A DNA stretch of 64,000 nt from positions 186,001-250,000 of the forward strand of contig JARLGU010000011.1 of NCBI GenBank assembly GCA_031292625.1, in the 5' to 3' direction. The stretch is from Capsulimonadaceae bacterium (GTDB taxonomy: Bacteria; Armatimonadota; Armatimonadia; Armatimonadales; Capsulimonadaceae). The position numbers and the translations under genes were made by a program. The stretch's first letter is position 1, and each line of letters opens with the position of its first letter. Of this stretch, positions 27,445-36,621 are shown one piece after another. Below the pieces are notes generated by a model. That model was not told the origin of the DNA. It ran no database searches and worked only from the letters and a program-made list of their open reading frames with translations.

Positions 27445-28129
27445 CGGTTGTTTGGTCCTCCCGATCCCGCCTTGTGACGCGCGATCAAGTCCACGAACAT
27501 CCTTTAAGAAAAAATGCCCCGGCGCCGATGAAAACCGGTGCGCTTCCTGGGGTGTAAGTCCCCTCAGTGTAAGGACTAGCAATCCGCACTGCTTCGAGTC
27601 ATGGCGTTGTATCCGTAAGGATACCGCGCAAGCGTTGACAGAAGAACTGATGAGCAGAGTATTGAGCCGCGTAAGTTCAGTTCGGAGGGTCCAACCTGTG
27701 CATTTAGGCGAAGACAACATGTTGGGGCGCGTCAACCGCGAGCGTTCCGACGCCTCCGCGTGGTCGGAGACCTCTCGCACGTCAGGAAGGAGCGCACGCG
27801 GGAATCGGGAGGTCCCGAAGCCATCCATAACAGCTTGCTGCACCGGATCGCATGAGGAATCCATTGGAGTAATCTCATGATGAACGGCTTCGGGAAGTCA
27901 GACCGACCCATAGTACCGAAGAAGGAGGGGAACAAGATGACGTCAGGCGAGCCCCAGGCGATAAATGCCACAACATCCTCTGCCGGCATCGCGGACTCTC
28001 CGGAGGGAAGGGGAAGGACCAAGGGAAATGCGCTTAAGAACGACGGATGCCGGGTTCAGGACCGGGAAAGTCCGCAACAGGTTCTGGAGCGCATACGCAT
28101 GATCCCAAATCAGGATCGCAACACAGTTT

Positions 28130-29392
28130 ATGTCGATCTGGCACATGGTCTACGATGAGGCGCGCCTGCATAGGGCGTACTGTCTGACCAAGGAAGCTAG
28201 TGCTGGGATGGACGGCGAAACCAAAGAGCACTACGGGGAGAACCTCGTGGAGAACCTTGCCGATCTTTCGGCACGGCTCAAGAGAGGCGCCTACCACGCG
28301 CGTCCGGTCAGGCGGGTCTATATCCCCAAGCCGGACGGTCGCCAACGGCCCCTCGGCATTCCGACGCTGGAGGACAAGCTCGTTCAGCGCGCAACATGCG
28401 AGGTGCTGGAAGCGATTTACGAGGTAGACTTCCACGAGTTCTCTTTTGGGTTCCGGCCCGGACGCAATCAACACCAGGCATTGGACACCCTTGCCCTGGC
28501 TATTGAGCGACGTCCTATGAACTGGGTGCTTGACGCCGATATTCGCGGCTTCTTCGACAACATTGACCATGAATGGCTGATGCGGTTTGTGGAAGTGCGG
28601 ATTAAGGACAAGCGCGTGTTGCGCCATATTCGCAAATGGTTGCTGGCCGGAGTGCTTGAAGATGGCGTGGTTCACGCGGCGGACTATGGGACGCCCCAGG
28701 GCGGAAGCATCAGTCCCCTTCTGGCCAACATCTATCTGCACTACGCGTTCGACAACTGGGCTATTCTCTGGCAACGCCGGAAAGCCCGTGGGCACATGCA
28801 GATTGTTCGCTATGCGGACGATATTGTCGTGTGCTTTCAGCACCGCGAAGACGCCGAGAGGTTTCTCGCGGAAATGCAAGAACGTCTTGGCCGGTTCCAT
28901 TTGGAGCTGAATATGGAAAAGACGCGGCTGATCGAGTTCGGGCGTCGAGCTCGACAAAATCGCCGTGATCGAGGTGACAGGCCACCGGAAACGTTTGACT
29001 TTTTGGGTCTCACGCATTGCTGCGGAACGCTCAAGAAAGGACGGTTTGCGGTGGTACGGCGAACAGCGCGCAAGAAACTGCGCGCGAAGCTGGCAGAGAT
29101 CGGGAAGGAACTGCGTAAGCGGATGCACGACCCGATCCCTCTGGTCGGCAAATGGCTCAGTCAGGTTCTAAAAGGGCACTACCAGTACTACGGCGTCCCT
29201 CTTAACTTGACCAGGTTACATACCTTCCGTTATCAGATCACCCGTCGCTGGAAAAGCGCGTTGGCGCGTCGAAGCGATAAGGCGAAAGATAATTGGGAAC
29301 GAATGAGCTACTTGGCAAAACGGTACCTGCCGATGCCGCGCCTTTGTCACTCCTATCCGAGCCCGCGACCAGGCGTCATCTACCCGAGGTAG
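28130..29392 (+). CDS. ltrA: Group II intron reverse transcriptase/maturase
   Basis: A 420-residue intron-encoded protein. RT blocks are in order: VYIPKPDGRQRPLGIPTLEDKLVQ, FSFGFRPGRNQHQAL, VLDADIRGFFDNIDHEWLM, TPQGGSISPLLANIYLH, VRYADDIVV (catalytic Asp pair) and FDFLGLTH. The maturase X domain follows (PLVGKWLSQVLKGHYQYYGVP). No HNH endonuclease is present, so mobility would rely on reverse splicing at single-stranded or replication-fork DNA. The frame is intact, so the element may still be active. Confidence 0.93.
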   Translation: MSIWHMVYDEARLHRAYCLTKEASAGMDGETKEHYGENLVENLADLSARLKRGAYHARPVRRVYIPKPDGRQRPLGIPTLEDKLVQRATCEVLEAIYEVDFHEFSFGFRPGRNQHQALDTLALAIERRPMNWVLDADIRGFFDNIDHEWLMRFVEVRIKDKRVLRHIRKWLLAGVLEDGVVHAADYGTPQGGSISPLLANIYLHYAFDNWAILWQRRKARGHMQIVRYADDIVVCFQHREDAERFLAEMQERLGRFHLELNMEKTRLIEFGRRARQNRRDRGDRPPETFDFLGLTHCCGTLKKGRFAVVRRTARKKLRAKLAEIGKELRKRMHDPIPLVGKWLSQVLKGHYQYYGVPLNLTRLHTFRYQITRRWKSALARRSDKAKDNWERMSYLAKRYLPMPRLCHSYPSPRPGVIYPR

Positions 29393-29465
29393 GAACCCGG
29401 TGCGGTAGTTCCGCCCGCCGGGATCTGTGCGGGGGGCAGAGGGTAACTTCTGTCCCTACCGCGAT
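29393..29465 (+). ncRNA. Intron domains V and VI
   Basis: Domain V: AACCCGG...CCGGGAT pairs as a hairpin with inner stem TGCGG/CCGCC and a TAGT-type loop (29393-29425). Domain VI: GCGGGGGGCAGA pairs with TCTGTCCCTACCGC, leaving an unpaired A in CCTACCG as the likely branch point, and the intron ends GAT. This placement right behind the maturase stop is standard. Confidence 0.75.
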
Positions 29466-29526
29466 CCCGGCGGCACGAGCCGTCCTGAATCTTTCTCGCA
29501 ATACGCTAGGTAATTACACACACTTT
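29466..29526. repeat. Dispersed repeat, 3' tail only (next to the intron)
   Basis: CCCGGCGGCACGAGCCGTCC followed by TGAATCTTTCTCGCAAT matches the 3' tails of the repeat copies near 10193 and 34538. Here it forms the 3' exon of the group II intron; the 5' part of the repeat is absent. GGCGGC and GCCGTC form a small hairpin followed by a T-rich stretch. Its end touches the stop codon of the AraC-type gene. Confidence 0.8.
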
Positions 29527-30419
29527 TAGACGCCTGCTTCGTTCTTGATCAGGCTCATATACTCCCGAGGCGACACGCCAGTCTCTTGCTTGAACACCCT
29601 GCTAAAATAGAGGACGTCGGTAAACCCGCACAGCTCCGCAACCGCGCCAACCCGAATTGTCTCGTTGCGCAGCAGAGACTGCGCGTGACGGATAATGGCG
29701 GCGCGCTGGACGCGGATTGGCGACATTCCGAGCACCAGGCGGAACATGTGCCGCATATGGTCGCAGCTCCACCCGACGCTGTCCGCCACATCGGACAGCG
29801 ACGGCCGATTGGAGCCAATCTCTTGAAGCATGCCGTGCGCCTTCTCGACCCGCCGCAAAGCATCCGCGCCAACATCGGTAAACCTCGCCGTGGACTCAAG
29901 GAACCTCGCCTTGCGGTCCATCTCCACGAGCGCCGCCAGGAAAGTCGCGCACGCCTCTATCCTGGAAAGGACGTCGCGGCGGTTAAAACTTGCCACAACG
30001 CTCTCGAGCAGCCGGCGGATTTGCGGACGGTCGCCCAACTCAAGGGACGAAGTTCGGCCCAGCGGCCAGTGAGGCAGAGGACGAGGTGTTCTAAAGGGGA
30101 CCTGAGGATCGTCAACCGTGCGAAAAAACAATGTTGTGTCTGAATCCGCCTGGCGCTCCCAATCGAAATGGACGGCCAAGAAGAGCAGTTCATCGTCCTT
30201 CCCGGCCCGCATGCGGTACCACATCCCAGGCAATATGAAATAGGCGCGATCTGGCGTGAGCGGCTGAATGGAGCTATCTATCTCCACGCTCCCGTTCCCC
30301 TTTAGAACGTAGAGGATCATGTGATCGCAAAGTTGATGCAAACCGTGATCCATTCGCGGACCAAGCCGCACAATCTGGGTCCATCGCAGGTACGGCAGTT
30401 GATACCCGAGTTCGTCCAT
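29526..30419 (-). CDS. AraC family transcriptional regulator
   Basis: A 297-residue regulator. The N-terminal half is a cupin-like sugar-binding domain (YVLKGNGSVEIDSSIQPLTPDRAYFILPGMW). The C-terminal third has two helix-turn-helix units (LSDVADSVGWSCDHMRHMFRL and VGAVAELCGFTDVLYFSRVFKQETGVSPREY). ATG 30419 is chosen because GAGGTGGG lies 4-5 nt upstream; starts at 30476 and 30530 have no such site. It is divergent from a prepilin-like gene and an FAD oxidoreductase, which it may control. Confidence 0.9.
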   Translation of the reverse strand: MDELGYQLPYLRWTQIVRLGPRMDHGLHQLCDHMILYVLKGNGSVEIDSSIQPLTPDRAYFILPGMWYRMRAGKDDELLFLAVHFDWERQADSDTTLFFRTVDDPQVPFRTPRPLPHWPLGRTSSLELGDRPQIRRLLESVVASFNRRDVLSRIEACATFLAALVEMDRKARFLESTARFTDVGADALRRVEKAHGMLQEIGSNRPSLSDVADSVGWSCDHMRHMFRLVLGMSPIRVQRAAIIRHAQSLLRNETIRVGAVAELCGFTDVLYFSRVFKQETGVSPREYMSLIKNEAGV

Positions 30420-30592
30420 AATCCCACCTCGATCGGTCCAGCGCAATTCCGCCAGCAAGGGTGCGGACAAGCGCATATTTTCAGCGCGGGACACCTGAAA
30501 ATTGATAATTAAAGATATATTGTGACGCATAGGCGCACCCGATTAATCCATATTAGCACGAATTGTCTATATCTCTCGATCAGTGCTGGTGA

Positions 30593-30598
30593 TATAAT
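30593..30598 (+). promoter_or_regulatory. Candidate -10 box of the first prepilin-like gene
   Basis: Exact TATAAT, 130 bp before the start codon, with only a weak -35. The 308-bp gap between the AraC-type gene and the prepilin-like gene holds no other gene. Confidence 0.45.
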
Positions 30599-30727
30599 CA
30601 GAAGCAGAGATCGCCACAGGCTCTCATACAAAACCGTTTCCGCGGCAATCGGCGCGGACACGGGGGAGAGTCTCGATTGGCGACGAGCCGTCCTCGCCGA
30701 TGCCAATTATCAAGAGGAGAGTTACAC

Positions 30728-31603
30728 ATGAACAGATCGAAACCGTCAGGCAACACCCGTGGATTTACGTTAATTGAATTATTAGTCGTCATTGCAATAA
30801 TTGCGATACTTGCGGCGATATTATTTCCGGTCTTTGCGCAGGCGAGAGAGAAGGCGCGAGCGACTGCGTGCCTCAACAACGAGAAGCAGCTCGGCCTCGC
30901 GTTCACCCAATACTGTCAAGACTACGACGAAATGCTGCCGTGCGGCAACCAGGGTCCCCTCACACTCGGCGAAGGGTGGTCGGCTCAACTGTACCCCTAC
31001 GTCAAGAGCCTGGCTGCCTATGTCTGCCCTGACGACACATCGCAAACGAATAGCGGATCGATCATATCGTACGCGGGGAATCTCGCGATCATCGGCTTCA
31101 ATACCAATACCAGCGCGAATTTAGGGGTCAACAAGCCAGCGTCTCTCTCTCAATTCAATGCAGCGGGCTCAACAGTGCTGCTCTTTGAGGTTTCGGGATG
31201 CCAGGATGCTCCGCAGGTTCCGACGGACCAGTATTCTCCCGTCGGTCGAGCCGCCGTCGCCGGCGCCCCTCCAAACGGCGCGAATGCCGTCGGCGCGGTC
31301 TGCCGGTATGCGGAAGGATACGATTCCAGCGGACGCGGCATGGGCATGCGTACGAGCATCTTTGGCTCAGGAAATTCGACTCCATCTCCGTATCATCAAA
31401 CTGGAAATAACTATGTCGCATGCGACGGGCATGTAAAGTTCTTGATGCCAAACAAGGTATCGTCCGGTTATAACACATCGTCCGGATGCCATCAAGACTC
31501 GACAGCAGCGGGTTGTCCAGGGAGCGGCTACGCGGCCGCCACGAACGCCATGTACCTTACGGATGGCGTATCCCCCGTGACATTAACATTCAGCGGCACA
31601 TAA
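30728..31603 (+). CDS. Type IV prepilin-like protein with H-X9-DG C-terminal motif (copy 1)
   Basis: The 291-residue product has a short basic leader ending in Gly12, then [18 protein letters not shown] with Glu at mature position 5, the class III signal cut by prepilin peptidase. [30 protein letters not shown] follows as the N-terminal pilin helix. Near the C-terminus, [17 protein letters not shown] fits His-X9-Asp-Gly, the DUF1559-type motif. It probably forms a pseudopilus or is surface-associated. AAGAGGAGAG precedes ATG 30728. Three paralogs lie at 35682, 46233 and 47552. Confidence 0.9.
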   Translation: MNRSKPSGNTRGFTLIELLVVIAIIAILAAILFPVFAQAREKARATACLNNEKQLGLAFTQYCQDYDEMLPCGNQGPLTLGEGWSAQLYPYVKSLAAYVCPDDTSQTNSGSIISYAGNLAIIGFNTNTSANLGVNKPASLSQFNAAGSTVLLFEVSGCQDAPQVPTDQYSPVGRAAVAGAPPNGANAVGAVCRYAEGYDSSGRGMGMRTSIFGSGNSTPSPYHQTGNNYVACDGHVKFLMPNKVSSGYNTSSGCHQDSTAAGCPGSGYAAATNAMYLTDGVSPVTLTFSGT

Positions 31604-31633
31604 TTACATGCCGTTTCCGGAGCAATAACCATT

Positions 31634-32995
31634 ATGAAAACTTACGACCTTCCCAGTCGATCGATCTCGCTCGACGATTCGTATGATGTCATTGTCGTCG
31701 GCGGTGGCCCCGCTGGCGCTACGGCAGCCGCGGCCAGCGCCCGCGACGGCGCGCGCACTCTCCTCATCGAGAGCACGGGCTGTCTTGGCGGCATGGGCAC
31801 GTCCGCTCTCGTACCCGCCTGGTGTCCTTTCTCGGACAAGGAAAAGGTTATCTACAAAGGCCTCGCGGAGTGGGTCTTCACCCAGCTTAAGGCGAAGATG
31901 CCGCATGTCCCGTCACGTCAACTCGACTGGGTGCCGATCGACGCCGAAAAGCTGAAGGTGGTCTACGACGATCTCGTCACCCAATACGGCGCGAAGGTCC
32001 TCTTCAACACGCTGCTGGCATCCGTCGAAACCGACGGCCACGGCAAAGTCGAGACGCTGATCGTCGCCAATAAGAGCGGCCTGCGAGCGTTCAAAGCTCC
32101 GGTGATCGTCGACTGCACCGGCGACGCCGACGTGGCCGCGTGGGCAGGCGCGAAGTTCCACCTGGGCGACGACACTCCCGAGGCTAACCTGATGCCCGCA
32201 ACGCACTGCTTCGTACTGGGCAATGTCGATGAGTACGCCTACAACACGGGACCGAACCTGCATGCCGCCAACCCGAACAGCCCGATATTCAAGATCATCG
32301 CCTCGGGAAAATACCCGCGCATCCCGGACGCCCACTTGTGCAGCAACATCGTCGCGCCCCGCACGGTCGGGTTCAATGCCGGACACCTCTGGAACGTCGA
32401 CAACACGAAACCGGAGACCATCTCGCAAGCGCTCATCGACGGACGCAAGATGGCCGAGGAGTATCGCGATGCGCTGGCGGAGTTTTATCCGAGCGCGTTC
32501 GCGAACGCATTCGTCGCCCAAACCGGCGCGCTGATGGGCATCCGCGAAACGCGCCGGATCGTCGGCGATTACACGATCACCATGGAGGACTATGCGGCGC
32601 GCCGCGCCTTCGACGACGAGATCTGTCGCAATTCGTATTTCATCGATGTTCATCCTGGCGTGAAGAAGGCCTTCAAGGACATGAGCGAGTTCAAAAGCTG
32701 GGAGGGGACGACCATCCATTATGGTCCCGGCGAATCGCACGGCATCCCTTATCGCACTCTCGCTCCGCAAGGGCTGAGCAACGTCCTCGTCGCGGGTCGC
32801 TCGATCTCGTGCGAACAGATCGTCCAGGGCAGCGTCCGCGTAATGCCGGTTTGCCTGTCGATGGGTGAAGCAGCCGGCGCGGCGGCGGCGCAAGCGGTCG
32901 CAGCGGCCAAGGCCGGGGCGACGATCGACGTCCACGCCCTCGATGTCGCCAAACTGCGCACCCGCCTCCGCGCGGCGGACGTCTATTTGCCGTAA
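31634..32995 (+). CDS. FAD-dependent oxidoreductase
   Basis: A 453-residue protein with an N-terminal Rossmann loop VIVVGGGPAGATAAAASARDG (residues 20-40) and an acidic strand end (LIES), then GCLGGMGTSALVPAW. A second FAD contact VDCTGDADVAAWAG is typical of the FAD_oxidored (PF12831-like) group seen in sugar- and oligosaccharide-linked clusters of these bacteria. C-terminal RSISCEQIVQGSVRVMPVCLSMGEAAGAAAA completes the FAD site. It starts 30 bp after a prepilin-like gene and may share its transcript. Confidence 0.88.
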   Translation: MKTYDLPSRSISLDDSYDVIVVGGGPAGATAAAASARDGARTLLIESTGCLGGMGTSALVPAWCPFSDKEKVIYKGLAEWVFTQLKAKMPHVPSRQLDWVPIDAEKLKVVYDDLVTQYGAKVLFNTLLASVETDGHGKVETLIVANKSGLRAFKAPVIVDCTGDADVAAWAGAKFHLGDDTPEANLMPATHCFVLGNVDEYAYNTGPNLHAANPNSPIFKIIASGKYPRIPDAHLCSNIVAPRTVGFNAGHLWNVDNTKPETISQALIDGRKMAEEYRDALAEFYPSAFANAFVAQTGALMGIRETRRIVGDYTITMEDYAARRAFDDEICRNSYFIDVHPGVKKAFKDMSEFKSWEGTTIHYGPGESHGIPYRTLAPQGLSNVLVAGRSISCEQIVQGSVRVMPVCLSMGEAAGAAAAQAVAAAKAGATIDVHALDVAKLRTRLRAADVYLP

Positions 32996-33134
32996 ACCTC
33001 GCTCGTGAGGACCGGCCGCGATATAATCTTCGCGCACTGGTTCTCATTGCCCCTTGACCATCGCAACAAGAGTTGGGTACCATCGGAAAGAGACGCGGAG
33101 ATAGACACCGCGATCTTTCCGATGCCCCTAACGT

Positions 33135-33211
33135 GCGCCATTAGCTCAGCGGATTAGAGCGTCTGCCTCCGGAGCAGAAGGCCGCTGGTTCGAGTCCAGC
33201 ATGGCGCACCA
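33135..33211 (+). tRNA. tRNA-Arg (CCG)
   Basis: A 77-nt cloverleaf: acceptor GCGCCAT with ATGGCGC, D-arm with AGCTCAGCGGATTAGAGC, anticodon stem TCTGC/GCAGA with loop CTCCGGA (anticodon CCG), T-loop GGTTCGAGTCC, discriminator A and an encoded CCA. Confidence 0.97.
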
Positions 33212-33224
33212 CTGCTAAATCACC

Positions 33225-34172
33225 ATGAAACACGTAAAGCCAATTGACGCGCCTGTTATCGTCGGATCGATGGCGCTCGACAATGTCAAAACTCCCGCCG
33301 GCGAAGTCACTGACTCGCTTGGCGGCGCCGCCAACTACTCGGCCGTCGCGGCATCGTTCTTCACGCCGGTCAACCTTGTCGGCGTAATCGGCGACGATTT
33401 TCCGCAAACCCATCTGGACTACCTCGAGTCGCGCAATATCGATCTCGCCGGGGTGGATCGTATCGACGGCGGCAAGACGTTCAGTTGGTCGGGCTACTAC
33501 GACTTCGATCTCAACATAGCGCACACGACCGATACGCAGCTGAATGTCTTCGCGGACTTCAAGCCCACGTTGCCGGACGCCTACCGCAAAGCCTCGTATG
33601 TGTTCCTCGCGAACATCGATCCGGTTCTTCAGCTCGACGTGCTCAATCAGGTCGAAAAGCCGCGCCTGACGCTATGCGATACCATGAACTTCTGGATAAC
33701 GAGCAAACGTGACGCGCTTATCGAGGTGCTGTCCCGCGTCGATGTCGCGTTCATGAACGACGCAGAAGCGCGGCAACTCACGGGGTGCATGTCGACGATT
33801 AAGGCGGCCAAGGCAATCCAAAAATTAGGGCCGAAAACAGTAATCGTCAAGAAAGGCGAACACGGGGCGCTATTGTTCCATGAGGACGAACATTTCTCAG
33901 CGCCATCGTATCCCCTGGAAGACATCGTAGATCCGACCGGCGCGGGCGACTCGTTCGCGGGCGGCTTCATCGGCTATATCGCGTCGGAGGGCGACATCAC
34001 GCCAAAGACCATGCGGCGAGCGGTCGTTTATGGCAGCGTCATGGCGTCGTTCAACGTCGAAGATTTCTCGCTTAACCGGATGCGCCGCTTAACGCCTCAC
34101 CACATCGCGGAACGGTACCGCAAGTTCAAAGAAATCGCCTATTTCGAGGCGATGGAAGAAGCAGTTCTATAG
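33225..34172 (+). CDS. PfkB family sugar kinase
   Basis: A 315-residue ribokinase-type kinase: VGSMALDNVKTPAG and SLGGAANYSAVAASFFTPVNLVGVIGDD at the N-terminus, FMNDAEARQLTG, TVIVKKGEHGALL, then DPTGAGDSFAGGFIGY (about 235-250) with the catalytic Asp and anion hole. The substrate (sugar or nucleoside) is not evident. It begins 13 bp after tRNA-Arg, so it may be read from the tRNA promoter. Confidence 0.92.
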   Translation: MKHVKPIDAPVIVGSMALDNVKTPAGEVTDSLGGAANYSAVAASFFTPVNLVGVIGDDFPQTHLDYLESRNIDLAGVDRIDGGKTFSWSGYYDFDLNIAHTTDTQLNVFADFKPTLPDAYRKASYVFLANIDPVLQLDVLNQVEKPRLTLCDTMNFWITSKRDALIEVLSRVDVAFMNDAEARQLTGCMSTIKAAKAIQKLGPKTVIVKKGEHGALLFHEDEHFSAPSYPLEDIVDPTGAGDSFAGGFIGYIASEGDITPKTMRRAVVYGSVMASFNVEDFSLNRMRRLTPHHIAERYRKFKEIAYFEAMEEAVL

Positions 34173-34264
34173 AGTCTCTAACGATACCAATTCTGAACCC
34201 TCTTTCCCGAAACAGAAGGAGTTCGGAAAAGATTAGTCGTAGCCGACTGCGTATTTTAAGTAGG

Positions 34265-34596
34265 CCGAAAGGCTATGTAAGACGGCTCCTCGGCCGCCGT
34301 GGCCGTTTTTGACAAAGGGGCGGCGCAGCGCTTTCACCGGTTCGCGACGCGTGTTGCGATCGGACGTTCGAGGCAAAAGGCCGTACGCGTGTTGACGAAG
34401 CATCGTAAATCACCGCAGTGAACGAGGCGCGAGAAAGACCGGTCGGTGACCGGCGGACGATGGCGGCAAAAGGCCGTACGCGTGTTGACGAGGCATCGTA
34501 AATCACCGCCGTGAACGAGGCGCGGGCAAAAAATTGTCCCGGCGGCACGAGCCGTCCTGAATTTTTCTCGCAATGCGCCAGTTTATGACACAGCCT
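34265..34596. repeat. Dispersed intergenic repeat, copy 2 (two 93-bp units)
   Basis: Between the PfkB kinase and comF. The core GGCAAAAGGCCGTACGCGTG starts at 34372 and again at 34465, exactly 93 bp apart. The stretch joining the units contains GACCGGTCGGTGACCGGCGG. The 3' tail CCCGGCGGCACGAGCCGTCC begins near 34538. Minus-strand frames stay open across the 31-codon unit, but no start, composition or conservation marks a gene. Confidence 0.9.
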
Positions 34597-34714
34597 ATAA
34601 AAATCGTTCGTTGGGCGCATGCCCAAATGTCATGCGCTTGGCTGTTTCTACGCCGTTGCAATTTCCGGCGCTGAGAACGCCGTCCAGAACCGCGAAGCCG
34701 GAGTGCGTAATCTC

Positions 34715-35443
34715 GTGAACACGTACATCGCTCCTATCCAGGCCGCCGCCGATGCGTTTCTCTGGCTCGTTTACCCGGACGGCTGCATGATTTGCAAAGA
34801 GGCGTCAGGGCCCTTTCTCTGCGATCGCTGCGCCGACGACCTGCTTGTTCCGTTTCCTGCCCTGGTCTGCTCCACTTGCGGCCACCCACGGCAAGTTCTG
34901 CCATGCCGGCGCTGCCAGATGTCACCTCCGGCCTATGTCGCGACCCGCGCGGCGTCCCCGCTAGCCGGTGAGCTCGCCCAGGTCATCCACCACTTCAAAT
35001 ACCACGACCGCCCTCAACTTGCACTTCCGCTCGGACGCCTCCTCGCGCGACACGCGCTGGGGATTCGCCATTCGCTCGGCGATCTGTCGTTCGACCGGGT
35101 CACCTGCGTCCCCATGCTCCGCTCTCGCGAGCGAGCGCGCGGTTACAATCAAGCGGATCGCCTCGCCCGCGTCACGGCCGCCGAGCTTCGCCTATCGTAC
35201 GCACCGGACCTGCTCAAGCGCGCCAAGCGGACGCGGCCCCAGGTCGGCCTTCACCGCGAACAGCGCCAATCGAACATCGAAGGCGCCTTCGTCGCCACCG
35301 GCAAGCCGTCGGTAACCGGCCTGCGCATCCTTGTAATCGACGATGTCTCGACGACCGGTGCGACGCTGGATGCTTGCGCCGTGGCTTTGCGAGAAGCAGG
35401 CGCCGCAGCTGTGTACGGCCTCGCGCTGGCGGCAGGAGGGTGA
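34715..35443 (+). CDS. comF: ComF family phosphoribosyltransferase-like protein
   Basis: ComF proteins join a zinc finger to a phosphoribosyltransferase fold. Here CMICKEASGPFLCDRC and CSTCGHPRQVLPCRRC give eight Cys in four pairs. Then come YVATRAASPLAGELAQVIHHFKYHDRP, the catalytic-core RERGYNQADRLAR-type motif, and the PRPP loop LVIDDVSTTGATLDA. ComF supports DNA uptake in competent bacteria. GTG 34715 gives 242 residues, near family length, with GGAG 11 nt upstream; ATG 34619 and GTG 34703 are in-frame alternatives. Confidence 0.88.
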   Translation: MNTYIAPIQAAADAFLWLVYPDGCMICKEASGPFLCDRCADDLLVPFPALVCSTCGHPRQVLPCRRCQMSPPAYVATRAASPLAGELAQVIHHFKYHDRPQLALPLGRLLARHALGIRHSLGDLSFDRVTCVPMLRSRERARGYNQADRLARVTAAELRLSYAPDLLKRAKRTRPQVGLHREQRQSNIEGAFVATGKPSVTGLRILVIDDVSTTGATLDACAVALREAGAAAVYGLALAAGG

Positions 35444-35589
35444 AGAGCGACCGATGCGGCGATACGCAACCGGCCAACGCGAAGAGCAGGCGCTCACGGA
35501 CCGGTCTGCAACAGACACAGCCGGTGAGAAAAGGATACAATTAATAATCGTCAATTCACAATGATAACGTCATTCATTATATGCGCCGG

Positions 35590-35595
35590 TATAAT
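35590..35595 (+). promoter_or_regulatory. Candidate -10 box of the second prepilin-like gene
   Basis: Exact TATAAT, 86 bp before the start codon; no clear -35 at 16-18 bp. Confidence 0.45.
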
Positions 35596-35681
35596 AAGGC
35601 TATCTGGCAAGTGACCGACGAGATTTCCGCCTCGCACACGACCTTCGCGTTACCCGCAAAGCCGACGGGGGAAGAAGCGAT

Positions 35682-36596
35682 ATGATCAAATCTACCGTGC
35701 GCCAACCCGGCTTCACTCTCATTGAACTCCTCGTCGTCATCGCCATCATCTCGATTATCGCAGCAATCCTCTTTCCCGTATTTTCCACGGCGCGAGAAAA
35801 GGCACGGCAGAACACTTGCTCCAGCAACCTCAAGCAGCTTGGTATTGCGTTTCAACAGTATGCCTCGGATTATGATGAAAGCTTTCCGACGGGGCTCGGA
35901 TATGGCGGCATAAGCATCGGGTGGGCGGGGCAGCTTTCGTCGTATGTTAAGAACACAGGCGTATTCGATTGCCCGGACGATCAAACGGCGCCACAGACGC
36001 GGACCGTCAACGGCACGGCGTCTACCCTTACACCCGTCTCGTACGCCTACAACGACAATCTGGGAACGCCCATTAGCGGCCAAACGGTCTGGACGCTCTC
36101 GCAGCTGACCGCTCCCTCAAGCACGATTTTGCTCTATGAAGTCACGGGACGACGGTTCTCGACGCCAAGCGATCCGTGCTCATATAACGTTGCGGATCTC
36201 ACAACCACAAACGAGGCTGGAGGCGCTTATAACGGAGTCGACTCTTGCTACTCCCCTGCCGGCATCGGCACTCAGGCGCTAAACAGCGCCGCAAGCTATA
36301 TTCAGCAGGCAACGGGCTACTCCGGAGGTTCTCAGCAGAGCGCGCTCTTTACTCCCTTTTATTTCACGGGCCCGAATGGACGTCATACGAACGGATCCAA
36401 TTGGCTGGCATCCGACGGCCACGTCAAGTGGCTCTTGGGAAGCTCGGTCTCAACCGGAAATTACTACGGTCCCAAATACCTTGCGACGGCGAGCACCCCA
36501 ACCGTAACGGAAAACCAATACTACGGCGCAGGCCTTTACGGTCAGGCCGCGGGCACCGCGGTCCCAGGTTGGGCCATGACGTTCAGTCCGGTATAG
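35682..36596 (+). CDS. Type IV prepilin-like protein with H-X9-DG motif (copy 2)
   Basis: 304 residues: leader [10 protein letters not shown], then [18 protein letters not shown] with Glu5, and [36 protein letters not shown]. The C-terminal [17 protein letters not shown] satisfies His-X9-Asp-Gly. The middle is Ser, Thr, Gly and Tyr rich, as in secreted pilins. It is the most divergent of the four paralogs in the leader and the middle. A GGGGGAAGAAG site precedes ATG 35682. Confidence 0.9.
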   Translation: MIKSTVRQPGFTLIELLVVIAIISIIAAILFPVFSTAREKARQNTCSSNLKQLGIAFQQYASDYDESFPTGLGYGGISIGWAGQLSSYVKNTGVFDCPDDQTAPQTRTVNGTASTLTPVSYAYNDNLGTPISGQTVWTLSQLTAPSSTILLYEVTGRRFSTPSDPCSYNVADLTTTNEAGGAYNGVDSCYSPAGIGTQALNSAASYIQQATGYSGGSQQSALFTPFYFTGPNGRHTNGSNWLASDGHVKWLLGSSVSTGNYYGPKYLATASTPTVTENQYYGAGLYGQAAGTAVPGWAMTFSPV

Positions 36597-36621
36597 TCTC
36601 CCTCCGCTTGCCAACGCGACG

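Larger units (their letters stand above)
27474..29465 (+). mobile_element. Group II intron with maturase, inserted after mqnC
   Basis: A self-splicing mobile intron about 2 kb long. It has a structured 5' region (CCGGTGCGCTTCCTGGGGTG and GTAAGTCCCC are typical domain I segments), a reverse transcriptase gene in domain IV, and domains V and VI directly after the stop codon. The 3' end at 29465 is supported by an AT dinucleotide (introns end in AY) and by the resumption of a sequence also found outside any intron at 10193 and 34538. The 5' end is uncertain: GTGACG at 27474 only partly fits the GUGYG consensus. Confidence 0.8.

Noticed and set aside
28034-29128. Minus-strand open frame opposite the intron maturase
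   Set aside because: The plus-strand frame has all reverse-transcriptase blocks including YADD, so the antisense frame is incidental.
27474-29465. Diversity-generating retroelement or retron
   Set aside because: The reverse transcriptase has a maturase X domain and is followed by group II domains V and VI; there is no template/variable repeat pair or msr/msd.
31913-33037. Long minus-strand open frame opposite the FAD oxidoreductase gene
   Set aside because: It is a shadow of the plus-strand gene; the plus-strand product has clear cofactor motifs and the antisense product is Arg/His/Asp-rich without recognisable domains.
34330-34590. Tandem 93-bp units as a CRISPR array
   Set aside because: The repeated unit is 93 bp with no unique spacers between short repeats, copy number is only two, and no cas genes are present.
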